A stretch of DNA of 15,136 bases from an uncultured Alphaproteobacteria bacterium (GCA_905480445.1 CAJQQJ010000381.1:1-15136), one strand, 5' to 3'. Numbered from the stretch's first letter, positions 7,703 to 14,094 are shown. The notes: generated by a model from the sequence alone, not told the origin. Made by a program: numbers and translations.

Positions 7703-8275
7703 GTGCACCCTACTCTTTCCCAGGCCGTATGGCCTCAAACTGAAACAAACAAATGGCTGCGTTCAGCTGCTCTCGTTTTTGTCGGCGTCGCTGCACTTTG
7801 GATTTCAGCCAAAGTACAAGTGCCCTTTTGGCCGGTACCGGTGACGATGCAGACTTTGATCGTCTTGCTCATCGGCATGGCTTACGGACCAAAGCTTGGT
7901 GTTTCGACAATCCTTGCCTATCTTGCGGCCGGTGCTGCTAGTCTGCCAGTCTTTGCTGGCACACCTGAGAAGGGCATCGGCATCCTATACATGGTCGGTA
8001 CAACGGGCGGCTACTTGGTTGGTTTTGTTGTGGCGGCTGCCGTCGTTGGTTGGATGGCTGCGAAGGGCTGGACCAAGTCAGTTGTGATGGTTGTTGCAGC
8101 AATGATCATTGGCAATCTCGTGATCTATGCCTTTGGCTTCTCATGGCTTTCAACCTTCATCGGTGCTGAGAAAGCCTGGATCTTTGGTGTGAAACCATTC
8201 ATCTGGGGCGACCTGTTGAAGATTGGCCTTGCGGCTATGATCTTACCAGGCCTTTGGGCGATGATCCGCAAGTAA
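7703..8275 (+). CDS. bioY: Biotin transporter BioY (S component)
   Basis: A 190-residue membrane protein of the BioY family, the substrate-binding subunit of energy-coupling-factor biotin transporters. It has about six hydrophobic segments and the family signatures WPVPVTMQTL at 43-52, YGPKLGVSTILAYLAAGA at 61-78 and GTTGGYLVGF at 99-108, and ends in a short basic tail (MIRK). No bioM (ATPase) or bioN genes are adjacent; solitary BioY proteins are known, and they either act alone or share a distant module. The start is GTG, preceded by AAGGA about nine bases upstream, and the N-terminus fits the family. A strong terminator follows, so this is a single-gene transcription unit or the end of the nnrD unit. 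Confidence 0.95.
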   Translation: MHPTLSQAVWPQTETNKWLRSAALVFVGVAALWISAKVQVPFWPVPVTMQTLIVLLIGMAYGPKLGVSTILAYLAAGAASLPVFAGTPEKGIGILYMVGTTGGYLVGFVVAAAVVGWMAAKGWTKSVVMVVAAMIIGNLVIYAFGFSWLSTFIGAEKAWIFGVKPFIWGDLLKIGLAAMILPGLWAMIRK

Positions 8276-8294
8276 GCGATCAAAATTCACGAAC

Positions 8295-8332
8295 AAAAAG
8301 CCCCTGTAAGACTAGATCTTCAGGGGCTTTTT
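8295..8332. terminator. Bidirectional terminator between bioY and the SDR gene
   Basis: AAAAAGCCCCTG (8295-8306) is the exact reverse complement of CAGGGGCTTTTT (8321-8332), a 12-bp perfect stem with a 14-base loop. T-runs occur on both strands, so it can terminate bioY on the plus strand and the convergent SDR gene on the minus strand. It lies 19 bases after bioY and 20 bases after the SDR stop. Confidence 0.93.
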
Positions 8333-8352
8333 CTTTGAGTACTTAGCTGTTG

Positions 8353-9033
8353 CTACCAAGGTATTGGTACACCATCAGGTGCATAAAGCAGACCGTTGTT
8401 CGATGAACTGATGTTCGCAAAAGTATTCACCAGCAGATCTCTAGATTCCTCAGGCGTCAGGGTCGCTTGTGGCCCTCCCATATCGGTTTGAACCCAGCCT
8501 GGATGGAAGTTAACAACGGTCACACCCTTTTCACCCAGCGCGGCGGCAGAGCCGCGGCAAACCATATTAAGCGCTGCTTTTGAAGAGCGGTAAATGACGC
8601 CGCTGCCAACAACAGTTGCATACATGGAAGACATCACCGATGAAATATTGAAGATTTGCTTCATGTCGGATGCAACGACGTTGTCAGCAAAAGTCTCAAT
8701 CATCCGCATCGGGCCAATTGCATTGGTGTTAAAGACTTCTAACCAAGTATCATAATCCGTTTCACCAAAACCAGTCCTCGGACCATAGACTCCTGCGTTG
8801 TTCAGCAAGCGGTCGATAGGCCGATCACCTAGCTGAGCTTTTAGAGCCAGAACAGAATCGGTGCTGTTCACGTCCAGGGCTAAGACTTCCACATCACCTC
8901 CAAGTGAAGTCAATTCAGAAGCCTCATCTGGGTTACGACATGTGGCAATAATCGACCAGCCTTCGGCTGCGTAATAGCTTGCGAGTTGGTAACCAACACC
9001 GCGATTGGCACCCGTGATAAGAAGTGTAGGCAT
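8353..9033 (-). CDS. Short-chain dehydrogenase/reductase (C-factor-like SDR)
   Basis: A 226-residue classical SDR with a Rossmann fold binding NAD(P). The cofactor glycine motif TGANRGVG is at 7-14, R33 follows the second strand (ATCRN) and suggests NADP preference, NNAG is at 78-81, the catalytic Ser is at 131-132 (ISSVMSS), and the catalytic YxxxK is Y148 and K152 (YRSSK). HPGWVQTDMGG at 177-187 resembles the C-factor (CsgA) branch of small SDRs. The substrate cannot be inferred. The gene starts 12 bases after the UPF0173 hydrolase gene and ends at a bidirectional terminator, so the two form an operon. The end is slightly short, with no long substrate-binding C-terminus. Confidence 0.93.
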   Translation of the reverse strand: MPTLLITGANRGVGYQLASYYAAEGWSIIATCRNPDEASELTSLGGDVEVLALDVNSTDSVLALKAQLGDRPIDRLLNNAGVYGPRTGFGETDYDTWLEVFNTNAIGPMRMIETFADNVVASDMKQIFNISSVMSSMYATVVGSGVIYRSSKAALNMVCRGSAAALGEKGVTVVNFHPGWVQTDMGGPQATLTPEESRDLLVNTFANISSSNNGLLYAPDGVPIPW

Positions 9034-9045
9034 AGAATGGACTTT

Positions 9046-9735
9046 CTAAAGTGTAAGCGTTTGGCCAACAGGAATTGAATGTACTTTGCCCTTAGTGACT
9101 TGGGCTTCGAAATCTTCCGCCGTTCCTGTCAAAAGCCCAAAGGTTCCATAATGCATCGGGATGATGTGCTCGAAATCGCAGATCTCGTTGCAGATCATTG
9201 CTGCTCCCTTTGGACCCATCGTGAAGTGATCACCTATGGGCATCATGGCGATTGTTGGACCATGGAGTTTTTGAATAAGTGCCATGTCACTGAAGACATC
9301 TGTATCACCCATATGCCAGATTTTCTCGCCGGCGATCTCGAAGATGAAACCAGCAGGCTCTCCCAAATAAACCGGACCATCTTTGCCGGTCATTCCAGAG
9401 GTGTGGAGGGCGTTGACCATAGTCACAGAGATACCAGCGACATCTGCAGTACCGCCTTTGTTGAGAGCTGTGAGGTTTTCAACACCTTGAAAGGCCAGCC
9501 AAGAGCATAGCTCTACGATACCGACAACCTGACAGTCATAGTCCTTGGCAATCTGGACGGAATCGCCGACGTGATCTTCATGGCCGTGTGTAATGAGGAG
9601 GTGCGTAATCCCTTCACAAACATCAGTTAGTTCGCGATTGTTGACGGGATTGCCGGACAAAAAAGGATCGATCAGTATGTGCTTGCCTTCTGCTTTCACA
9701 GAAAAACAAGAATGTCCGTGCCAGGTAATTTCCAT
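9046..9735 (-). CDS. UPF0173 family metal-dependent hydrolase (metallo-beta-lactamase fold)
   Basis: A 229-residue cytoplasmic protein of the UPF0173/UlaG-like branch of the metallo-beta-lactamase superfamily. The family start MEITWHGHSCF is present with GGGGAG seven bases before its ATG; an ATG 39 bases upstream (9774) exists but would place the promoter inside the gene. Metal ligands are visible: HGHEDH at 50-55, H111 (ALHTS), D144 in MGDTD, and H195 in MHYGTFG; D171 and H170 belong to the conserved GDHFTMGP loop. The family is widespread and lacks an agreed physiological substrate, though lactonase or phosphodiesterase activity is likely. It is the first gene of the unit with the SDR gene. 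Confidence 0.93.
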   Translation of the reverse strand: MEITWHGHSCFSVKAEGKHILIDPFLSGNPVNNRELTDVCEGITHLLITHGHEDHVGDSVQIAKDYDCQVVGIVELCSWLAFQGVENLTALNKGGTADVAGISVTMVNALHTSGMTGKDGPVYLGEPAGFIFEIAGEKIWHMGDTDVFSDMALIQKLHGPTIAMMPIGDHFTMGPKGAAMICNEICDFEHIIPMHYGTFGLLTGTAEDFEAQVTKGKVHSIPVGQTLTL

Positions 9736-9765
9736 TTGCTTTCTCCCCAATGATACTTTGTCTAA

Positions 9766-9794
9766 ACTATACAAAGAGGAGAGTAGAATGACAG
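9766..9794 (-). promoter_or_regulatory. Sigma-70-type promoter of the UPF0173/SDR unit
   Basis: Reading the minus strand, CTGTCA (9794-9789) and TATAGT (9771-9766) are separated by exactly 17 bases and match the -35 and -10 consensus at four and five of six positions. The predicted start of transcription near 9759 leaves a leader of about 24 bases with GGGGAG before the ATG at 9735. Confidence 0.55.
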
Positions 9795-9802
9795 CCTAAT
9801 TC

Positions 9803-10117
9803 TTATGGCCGCCAATTGTTGCCGTCGCCGCAAACGGCTTCAGGGCAAATTTTCAAGTTCTTGAGGTGGCTCTTTTTGACCCAACCCCAGTAGAGGTTGC
9901 GATCCGACAAGTGGCACCAGTTTCCTCTACAATAGGAAAAGATCAGCCACCGACCGCTACCCGGACGCTCCTTCACACGGGAGCTATTGTTCGGATGAAT
10001 TCGGATCTCAGTTTTACCCTTGGTCCATCCCGAATAGTAATTGGCTTCTGCTGTGAAAGAACTCACGCCGAACAAAGCAACAGCGACAATGAGTGCTTGG
10101 GCAACTTTATTCTTCAT
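9803..10117 (-). CDS. Small secreted SH3b-like protein 1
   Basis: A 104-residue exported protein. The ATG at 10117 is chosen because AGGA lies eight bases upstream; ATGs at 10123 and 10141 would be poorly spaced or unsupported. A Sec signal peptide (MKNKVAQALIVAVALFG..., cleavage after about AEA, residue 25) leads into a divergent SH3b-like domain. The mature part has RIHPNNSSRV in place of the usual LNVRSGPSTxY, followed by FSYCRGNWCHLSDRNLYWGWVKKSHL. A second pair of cysteines, ICPEAVCGDG, is near the C-terminus, so two disulfides are possible. It shares the C-x3-W-C signature with the next two genes but is the most divergent of the three. SH3b domains bind peptides or cell-wall material in many envelope proteins; here the ligand is unknown. 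Confidence 0.75.
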   Translation of the reverse strand: MKNKVAQALIVAVALFGVSSFTAEANYYSGWTKGKTEIRIHPNNSSRVKERPGSGRWLIFSYCRGNWCHLSDRNLYWGWVKKSHLKNLKICPEAVCGDGNNWRP

Positions 10118-10138
10118 GATCATTTTCCTACCGCAAAA

Positions 10139-10148
10139 CAACTAGTTG
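10139..10148. repeat. Perfect 10-bp palindrome between two SH3b genes
   Basis: CAACTAGTTG is its own reverse complement and lies about 22 bases before the start of SH3b protein 1, close to a second hairpin at 10151-10171. It might be an operator, but a 10-bp palindrome alone is weak evidence. Confidence 0.25.
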
Positions 10149-10150
10149 AG

Positions 10151-10171
10151 GGGAGAGGAACACCCTCTCCC
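10151..10171. repeat. GC-rich hairpin between two SH3b genes
   Basis: GGGAGAGG (10151-10158) and CCTCTCCC (10164-10171) form a perfect 8-bp stem around a five-base loop, 21 bases after the stop of SH3b protein 2 on the minus strand. No T-run follows directly on the minus strand, but TTTT appears about 13 bases further on, so partial termination or mRNA end protection between the two genes is plausible. Confidence 0.5.
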
Positions 10172-10191
10172 ACCATAAGATCGGAAAGCGA

Positions 10192-10581
10192 CTAGAAGCT
10201 CAGCACAAATCCAAAACCAGAACGAATTCTAGGTCTGAAGAAAGGGTGAAAAGGTATAATCGGGCCGTGGTAATGGGAATGCCCGTGCCTATGCCGTTTA
10301 CGATAACGCTTCTTCGCTACCTTCTTGTGACCATTCAGAAACCTGCGGCTCGCCCAGCCTCGTGTCCCATGATAGGACACGCGACACCAGCTGCGTTTAC
10401 AGCCGTGGACGCGTACCCGGTCACCATACGAAATTGAATCAATAACAGCATATCTTGTTGATGGTCCGCTGCGAATGTTCAGATCCGCATAAACCTTTGT
10501 TGTCCAAGCGGCGGAAGCCGTGCCTGCAAACATGCACAGCCCCACCACCAACAACGCAGCGCCTTTGATTATCTTGCCCAT
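10192..10581 (-). CDS. Small secreted SH3b protein 2, with His/Arg-rich tail
   Basis: A 129-residue exported protein. TAGGAGA seven bases upstream supports the ATG at 10581. The signal peptide spans about 1-24 (ending GTASA). An SH3_3-type domain follows at about 28-82: the diagnostic LNIRSGPSTRYAVI at 34-47, DRVRVHG at 54-60, CKRSWCRVSYHGTRGW at 61-76, then ASRRFL. C61 and C66 probably pair in the exported protein. After the domain comes a basic, histidine-rich stretch at 85-106 (HKKVAKKRYRKRHRHGHSHYHG) and a Pro/Phe-rich end whose last residue is Phe. It is closely related to SH3b protein 3 (same YHGPI after the domain). Function unknown; a periplasmic sensor or wall-binding role is inference. 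Confidence 0.85.
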   Translation of the reverse strand: MGKIIKGAALLVVGLCMFAGTASAAWTTKVYADLNIRSGPSTRYAVIDSISYGDRVRVHGCKRSWCRVSYHGTRGWASRRFLNGHKKVAKKRYRKRHRHGHSHYHGPIIPFHPFFRPRIRSGFGFVLSF

Positions 10582-10617
10582 TTTTAGTCTCCTAACTCAC
10601 TAAAGGACTACAAACTA

Positions 10618-10642
10618 TCAGCCAATTCTGAACAGAAGCTGA
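10618..10642. repeat. Nested inverted repeat upstream of SH3b protein 2
   Basis: Outer arms TCAGC (10618-10622) and GCTGA (10638-10642) enclose inner arms TTCTG (10626-10630) and CAGAA (10633-10637), with three unpaired bases on one side. It lies between the stop of SH3b protein 3 and the start of SH3b protein 2. It may be a transcript hairpin or an operator; no T-run follows on either strand. Confidence 0.35.
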
Positions 10643-10660
10643 ACCAAAAGATAAAATTTG

Positions 10661-11086
10661 TCAAAAATTCTTATGGAAATAGAGATCATATCCAGGAAAC
10701 CATGAGCCTTTTCGGGGATAGAAGCTCGAAAAATCTCGATCCCAAAGGATTCCGTTTGGCCAAGGACGGCGGATTTTCGCATGAACTCGCCAGGAGTCAT
10801 CGGTGCGCCGAACGATAGGGCCATGATAGCTTACCCGCCGTTGTAAGTAGCCTGGAACCACCCAACCATAGTGGCCATGGTAGGCAACCTTACACCAACT
10901 AAATTCACAATAGAGCACATCAACAGATCGCGTCTTGGGTATGTAGCCAATAACTGAGTAATGCGCTGCTGGGCCTCTGTGGAGCGGCAGATCAATCGTC
11001 ACCTCAGCCGAAAAATCCGCTGTGGCCAACCCTGGCAAACAAACTAGAAAAGAATACAGAATTGAGATTGCGCGTAAAAACCGCAT
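10661..11086 (-). CDS. Small secreted SH3b protein 3
   Basis: A 141-residue exported protein, first of the SH3b set in the direction of transcription. CAGGAGC six bases upstream supports the ATG at 11086. The signal peptide covers about 1-23 (LYSFLVCLPGLATA). The SH3b domain has LPLHRGPAAHYSVIGYI at 33-49 (RGPxxxY in place of RSGPSTxY), then YCEFSWCKVAYHGHYGW at 59-75, with C60 and C65. The tail after VSYHGPIV is rich in Trp, Tyr, Phe and Arg (DRDFSSFYPRKGSWFPGYDLYF) and ends in Phe. Lengths, spacing of the Cys pair and the YHG motif match protein 2, indicating duplication. It is divergent from the nitroreductase gene, with which it shares a 120-base control region. Confidence 0.83.
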   Translation of the reverse strand: MRFLRAISILYSFLVCLPGLATADFSAEVTIDLPLHRGPAAHYSVIGYIPKTRSVDVLYCEFSWCKVAYHGHYGWVVPGYLQRRVSYHGPIVRRTDDSWRVHAKIRRPWPNGILWDRDFSSFYPRKGSWFPGYDLYFHKNF

Positions 11087-11129
11087 TTGAAGCTCCTGAG
11101 ATTGATCTCTGTGCTAACAATGAGCTTAA

Positions 11130-11141
11130 TCCGATATCGGA
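11130..11141. promoter_or_regulatory. 12-bp palindrome in the divergent SH3b/nitroreductase region
   Basis: TCCGATATCGGA is a perfect palindrome sitting 44 bases before the SH3b protein 3 start and 66 bases before the nitroreductase start. Its location between divergent genes fits a dimeric repressor operator, but no known regulator consensus can be assigned, and no convincing -35/-10 pairs are recognised beside it. Confidence 0.35.
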
Positions 11142-11206
11142 ATACTTCAATTGCATTTCGCCAAAAATTGATTAGAGACTCGAGTAAATTAGTAGAAAGC
11201 CTAACC

Positions 11207-11884
11207 ATGAACGTTTACGAAGCCATCAACAGCAGAATTTCCGGACGCGCCTTCTTGGATAAACCTGTCGATCCAGAAGCTGTTAAGCGCATGTTGCTTG
11301 CCGGTGGCCGAGCGCCCAGTGGGACTAATACGCAACCCTGGAAAGTCCACGTTCTAACTGGCAATCCGCTCAAGACCTTTTGCGATAGGGTTGTTCAACA
11401 CCGCAGAGACAAAGGCGCGGAAGAGGATCCCCAATACCAGTATTATCCGCGTAAATGGCGAGAGCCCTATAATGGCCGCCGAAGGGATGTCGGTTGGGCG
11501 CTTTATTCGGCGCTTGGCATCGAAAGAGGCGAGCATGAAAAGATGGCGGCCCAGCACGAACGCAACTTTCGTTTCTTTGATGCGCCCGTTGGACTGATCT
11601 TCACCATCGATGACGACATGGAACTCGGCAGTTGGCTTGACTATGGTATGTTCATGCAGAGCATCATGTTGGCGGCAAGGGGCGAAGGCCTGCATACCTG
11701 CCCTCAAGCGGCGTGGATCTACCATCAAGGCATTGTGCGCCAAAGCCTCAACCTACCCGATGAACAAAAAGTCGTTTGCGGCATGGCAATTGGCTATTTG
11801 GATGAGACAGATCCCTCTTGCTCATTCAGAACACCAAGAATGGAACTCGACGAATTTTGCACTTTTCTTGATGACAAACTTTGA
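11207..11884 (+). CDS. Nitroreductase family protein (FMN-dependent)
   Basis: A 225-residue FMN oxidoreductase that would reduce nitro compounds or quinones with NAD(P)H. The FMN motifs are R10, S12 and R14 (SRISGRAFLD), APSGTNTQPW at 36-45 that wraps the flavin, and the C-terminal CGMAIGYLDETDP loop. The ATG at 11207 gives the usual family start (MNVYEAINSR). An open frame extends 40 codons upstream to 11087, but it would overlap the control region of the divergent SH3b gene and has no family resemblance. The insertion with YYPRKWREPYNGRR is typical of the dimer-interface variable region. It is 12 bases ahead of the thermonuclease gene, so the two probably share a message. Confidence 0.92.
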   Translation: MNVYEAINSRISGRAFLDKPVDPEAVKRMLLAGGRAPSGTNTQPWKVHVLTGNPLKTFCDRVVQHRRDKGAEEDPQYQYYPRKWREPYNGRRRDVGWALYSALGIERGEHEKMAAQHERNFRFFDAPVGLIFTIDDDMELGSWLDYGMFMQSIMLAARGEGLHTCPQAAWIYHQGIVRQSLNLPDEQKVVCGMAIGYLDETDPSCSFRTPRMELDEFCTFLDDKL

Positions 11885-11896
11885 TGACTAACCTTG

Positions 11897-12469
11897 ATGG
11901 CTAGATCCCGCAAGAAACCAGGTTGGCGAAAGATTCTCGGCCTCACATTGTTTTTCACAGTGATCGGCTATCAGGCTGTCTACAACTGGTTTCCTAATTT
12001 CTTCCCTATGGAAGCCTTCATGGGTCGCGCGAAAGCTGTGGATGGCGACAGCATAAAGCTCAACGGGCAATCGATCCGGCTTTTTGGTATCGACGCACCG
12101 GAATACAATCAAGCCTGTGCCCATCCCGATGACAAAAAATGGCCCTGCGGACGCTTGTCTCAAAAGGCCCTGAGTGAGCTGTTAACCAATCAATCAACCA
12201 CCTGCCACCCGATTAAAAAGGATGTCTATCGCCGTGTACTCGCCAGCTGCTTTACTGAGCAAGGCAACTTAGCAGAACTCATGGTCCACAACGGTTGGGC
12301 TTTCGCCTACAGCCGCTACAGCGAAGAATTCAGTGACGAGGAAGAGGCGGCGCGGCGGGCCAAGCGCGGTATTTGGCAGGCTCAAGACGTCACGCCGCCC
12401 TGGCAACACCGCAAAAACCAGTCGTCGCTTTGGACTAGTTTGACCGGCTTCTTTGGCATCGAAGACTGA
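11897..12469 (+). CDS. Membrane-anchored thermonuclease (SNase) family protein, intact active site
   Basis: A 190-residue protein with an N-terminal uncleaved membrane anchor or signal segment (about residues 12-30 after a basic MARSRKKPGWRK start) and an SNase domain at about 43-165. By comparison with S. aureus nuclease, the catalytic set is complete: VDGDSIKL with D51 for D21, R61 for R35, D66 and E69 (FGIDAPE) for D40 and E43, and R113 (DVYRRV) for R87. RRAKRGIW at 153-160 is the family C-terminal helix. Such enzymes cut single-stranded nucleic acid in a calcium-dependent way, in the periplasm if exported. The ATG is preferred over a TTG one codon upstream. Extra Cys residues (74, 84, 103, 118) could form disulfides in an oxidising compartment. 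Confidence 0.93.
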   Translation: MARSRKKPGWRKILGLTLFFTVIGYQAVYNWFPNFFPMEAFMGRAKAVDGDSIKLNGQSIRLFGIDAPEYNQACAHPDDKKWPCGRLSQKALSELLTNQSTTCHPIKKDVYRRVLASCFTEQGNLAELMVHNGWAFAYSRYSEEFSDEEEAARRAKRGIWQAQDVTPPWQHRKNQSSLWTSLTGFFGIED

Positions 12470-12559
12470 CACCAGCTCACCCCGCCGCTCTCAAATTCTT
12501 TGCCTTTTCTGACTTTCGTGTAAGTTGGCAGAAACAAAAAGCATCAACAGGTGAGTACA

Positions 12560-13387
12560 ATGGGTGAACCAGCAATCAAATCGATGAACCTCTATTCAGA
12601 GGTCAACCGGGTATACAATGACCTTCGTGCAGCAGGCATTAACGATGGTGACGCCATCCCAGTTGAAGTGCTCAGCCAATTCGACCAGTATCACTACCAT
12701 GGCACTAAGGCCGTTGATCAAGCGATAGCAGAAGCAGGTATCAACGCCTCTTCAACTGTCCTTGATGTTGGTGCTGGCATCGGCGGACCTGCACGCTATC
12801 TGTCCCATAAAACTGGCTGTAAAGTCGTGGCGCTAGAGCTGCAGGAAGATCTGAATCAAGTTGGCCAAGACCTTACCAACCGTTGCGGGCTGGCCGACCA
12901 AGTCCAGCACCTCTGTGGTGACGCACTACAAGAAGCCTTCGCAGACAACACCTTTGACGCCGTGGTTTCTTGGCTTTGCCTCTACCACATTCCAAACCAC
13001 AAAAAGCTGTTTTCAAAACTGAGCCAGCCTCTAAAGTCCGGCGGTGTTTTGTATGCGGAAGACCTCTTTAGTCTTGGCGACTTCACGCCGGCAGAACGCC
13101 ATGAGCTAGAAACCATGCTGTTCGGAAACTCAGTTCACACCCGTAAAGACTATATAGAAACCGTCGAGCAAGCTGGCTTTAGCTCCGTCCAATTCGACGA
13201 TCAAACCAATGATTGGCGCCAGTTTGTGGACGCTCGCATAAAGGCCCACAACGCCAATCTCGAAAGCTACAGCCAAGTCCATAGCCCAGAAATGGCTGAG
13301 ACGATCAAAATCTTCTACGATTCAGTGTCCGGGCTGTTCAATGGTGGCAATTTGGGTGGTGTTCGCATGAAGGCGGTTAAGAGTTAG
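12560..13387 (+). CDS. SAM-dependent class I methyltransferase
   Basis: A 275-residue Rossmann-fold methyltransferase. CAGGTGAG five bases upstream supports the ATG at 12560 over the GTG at 12551. Motif I is VLDVGAGIGGPARYLS at 67-82, the acidic end of strand 2 is in ALELQ at 91-95, and motif post-I/IV FDAVVSWLCLYHIPNHKKLF runs from 132. The GxGGPARYL form together with DQYHYHGTKAVD at 42-53 and GNLGGVRMKAVKS at the C-terminus is typical of the family annotated as sarcosine/dimethylglycine or tocopherol-type methyltransferases, but the substrate is not determined here. The C-terminal 100 residues are mostly helical and would form the substrate lid. The last codons overlap the stop of the convergent sirtuin gene by four bases. 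Confidence 0.88.
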   Translation: MGEPAIKSMNLYSEVNRVYNDLRAAGINDGDAIPVEVLSQFDQYHYHGTKAVDQAIAEAGINASSTVLDVGAGIGGPARYLSHKTGCKVVALELQEDLNQVGQDLTNRCGLADQVQHLCGDALQEAFADNTFDAVVSWLCLYHIPNHKKLFSKLSQPLKSGGVLYAEDLFSLGDFTPAERHELETMLFGNSVHTRKDYIETVEQAGFSSVQFDDQTNDWRQFVDARIKAHNANLESYSQVHSPEMAETIKIFYDSVSGLFNGGNLGGVRMKAVKS

Positions 13388-14094
13388 GCTTCTTTTAGAA
13401 ACCACTCCACCCAATTAGGCACAACCTCAGTTGCCGGACCGTGAGCAACTTCGTCAAAGAGATAGCTGCCATCGGATGGCTCAAGATTGAGCTCAATGGT
13501 TCTGGCACCTGCTTGATTGGCGGCGTCCACAAAGCCAGCGGCGGGATAGACCGCGCCGCTGGTGCCGATTGAAATGAAAATATCGGCTCGTTCCAGAGCA
13601 TCAAATATCTGATCCATTTGATAGGGCATTTCGCCGAACCAAACGACGTCTGGGCGCAAAGAGCCTTTTTGACCGCAAAAAGCGCAACTGCTTTCAGTCT
13701 CTATATCTTCCAACCAAGCCGACCGCATATCACAGCCTGTGCACCAGGCCTTCAACAGTTCGCCATGCATATGGATCAGGTTCTTCGATCCTGCACGATC
13801 ATGAAGGTCGTCGATGTTTTGAGTAACCAGCAGAACCTCACCTTCATGCTCTTTTTCGAGGCGCGCCAAGGCTTCATGCGCTGCGTTGGGTTGTTTGCCT
13901 TTCATGCCTGCACGGCGTTCATTGTAAAAGTGCTGGACCTTGACTGGATCGCGCTCGAAAGCCTCAGGCGTCGCAAAATCTTCCAACTTGAACTTAGACC
14001 AAACACCGTCTTTGTCGCGGAAGGTTGCAATCCCTGACTCCGCTGAGATTCCCGCGCCAGTTAGAATGACGATAGAGGGCTTATGTTCAGACAT
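13384..14094 (-). CDS. cobB: NAD-dependent protein deacylase, class III-type sirtuin
   Basis: A 236-residue Sir2 enzyme that removes acyl groups from lysines using NAD+, giving nicotinamide and O-acyl-ADP-ribose. NAD-binding GAGIS is at 13-17 with GIATFRDKDGVW following, TQNIDDLHDRAG at 91-102, the catalytic His is H110 (HMHGELLKAW), and four zinc-ligand cysteines are at 118, 121, 137 and 140. Tyr57 and Arg60 in FYNERR match the Y-x2-R pair that lets E. coli CobB and human SIRT5 bind succinyl or malonyl lysine, so desuccinylase activity is likely in addition to deacetylation. The ATG at 14094 gives the family length; an open frame extends upstream to 14142 but overlaps the GNAT gene. Start and GNAT stop overlap by eight bases, suggesting translational coupling. 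Confidence 0.95.
   Translation of the reverse strand: MSEHKPSIVILTGAGISAESGIATFRDKDGVWSKFKLEDFATPEAFERDPVKVQHFYNERRAGMKGKQPNAAHEALARLEKEHEGEVLLVTQNIDDLHDRAGSKNLIHMHGELLKAWCTGCDMRSAWLEDIETESSCAFCGQKGSLRPDVVWFGEMPYQMDQIFDALERADIFISIGTSGAVYPAAGFVDAANQAGARTIELNLEPSDGSYLFDEVAHGPATEVVPNWVEWFLKEA

Noticed and set aside
9788..9799. A three-codon open frame (ATG ACA GCC TAA) after a strong AGAGGAGA sequence on the plus strand
   Set aside because: No gene follows on that strand and the same bases are explained by the minus-strand promoter at 9766-9794, so the good Shine-Dalgarno match is probably coincidental.
9866..10195. 109-codon plus-strand frame opposite SH3b protein 1
   Set aside because: No domain, no ribosome binding site; the minus-strand gene has a signal peptide and shared cysteine signature.
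11087..11206. 40-codon N-terminal extension of the nitroreductase
   Set aside because: The extension has no family similarity, begins at a non-ATG codon and occupies the divergent control region; the family start is MNVYEAINSR at 11207.
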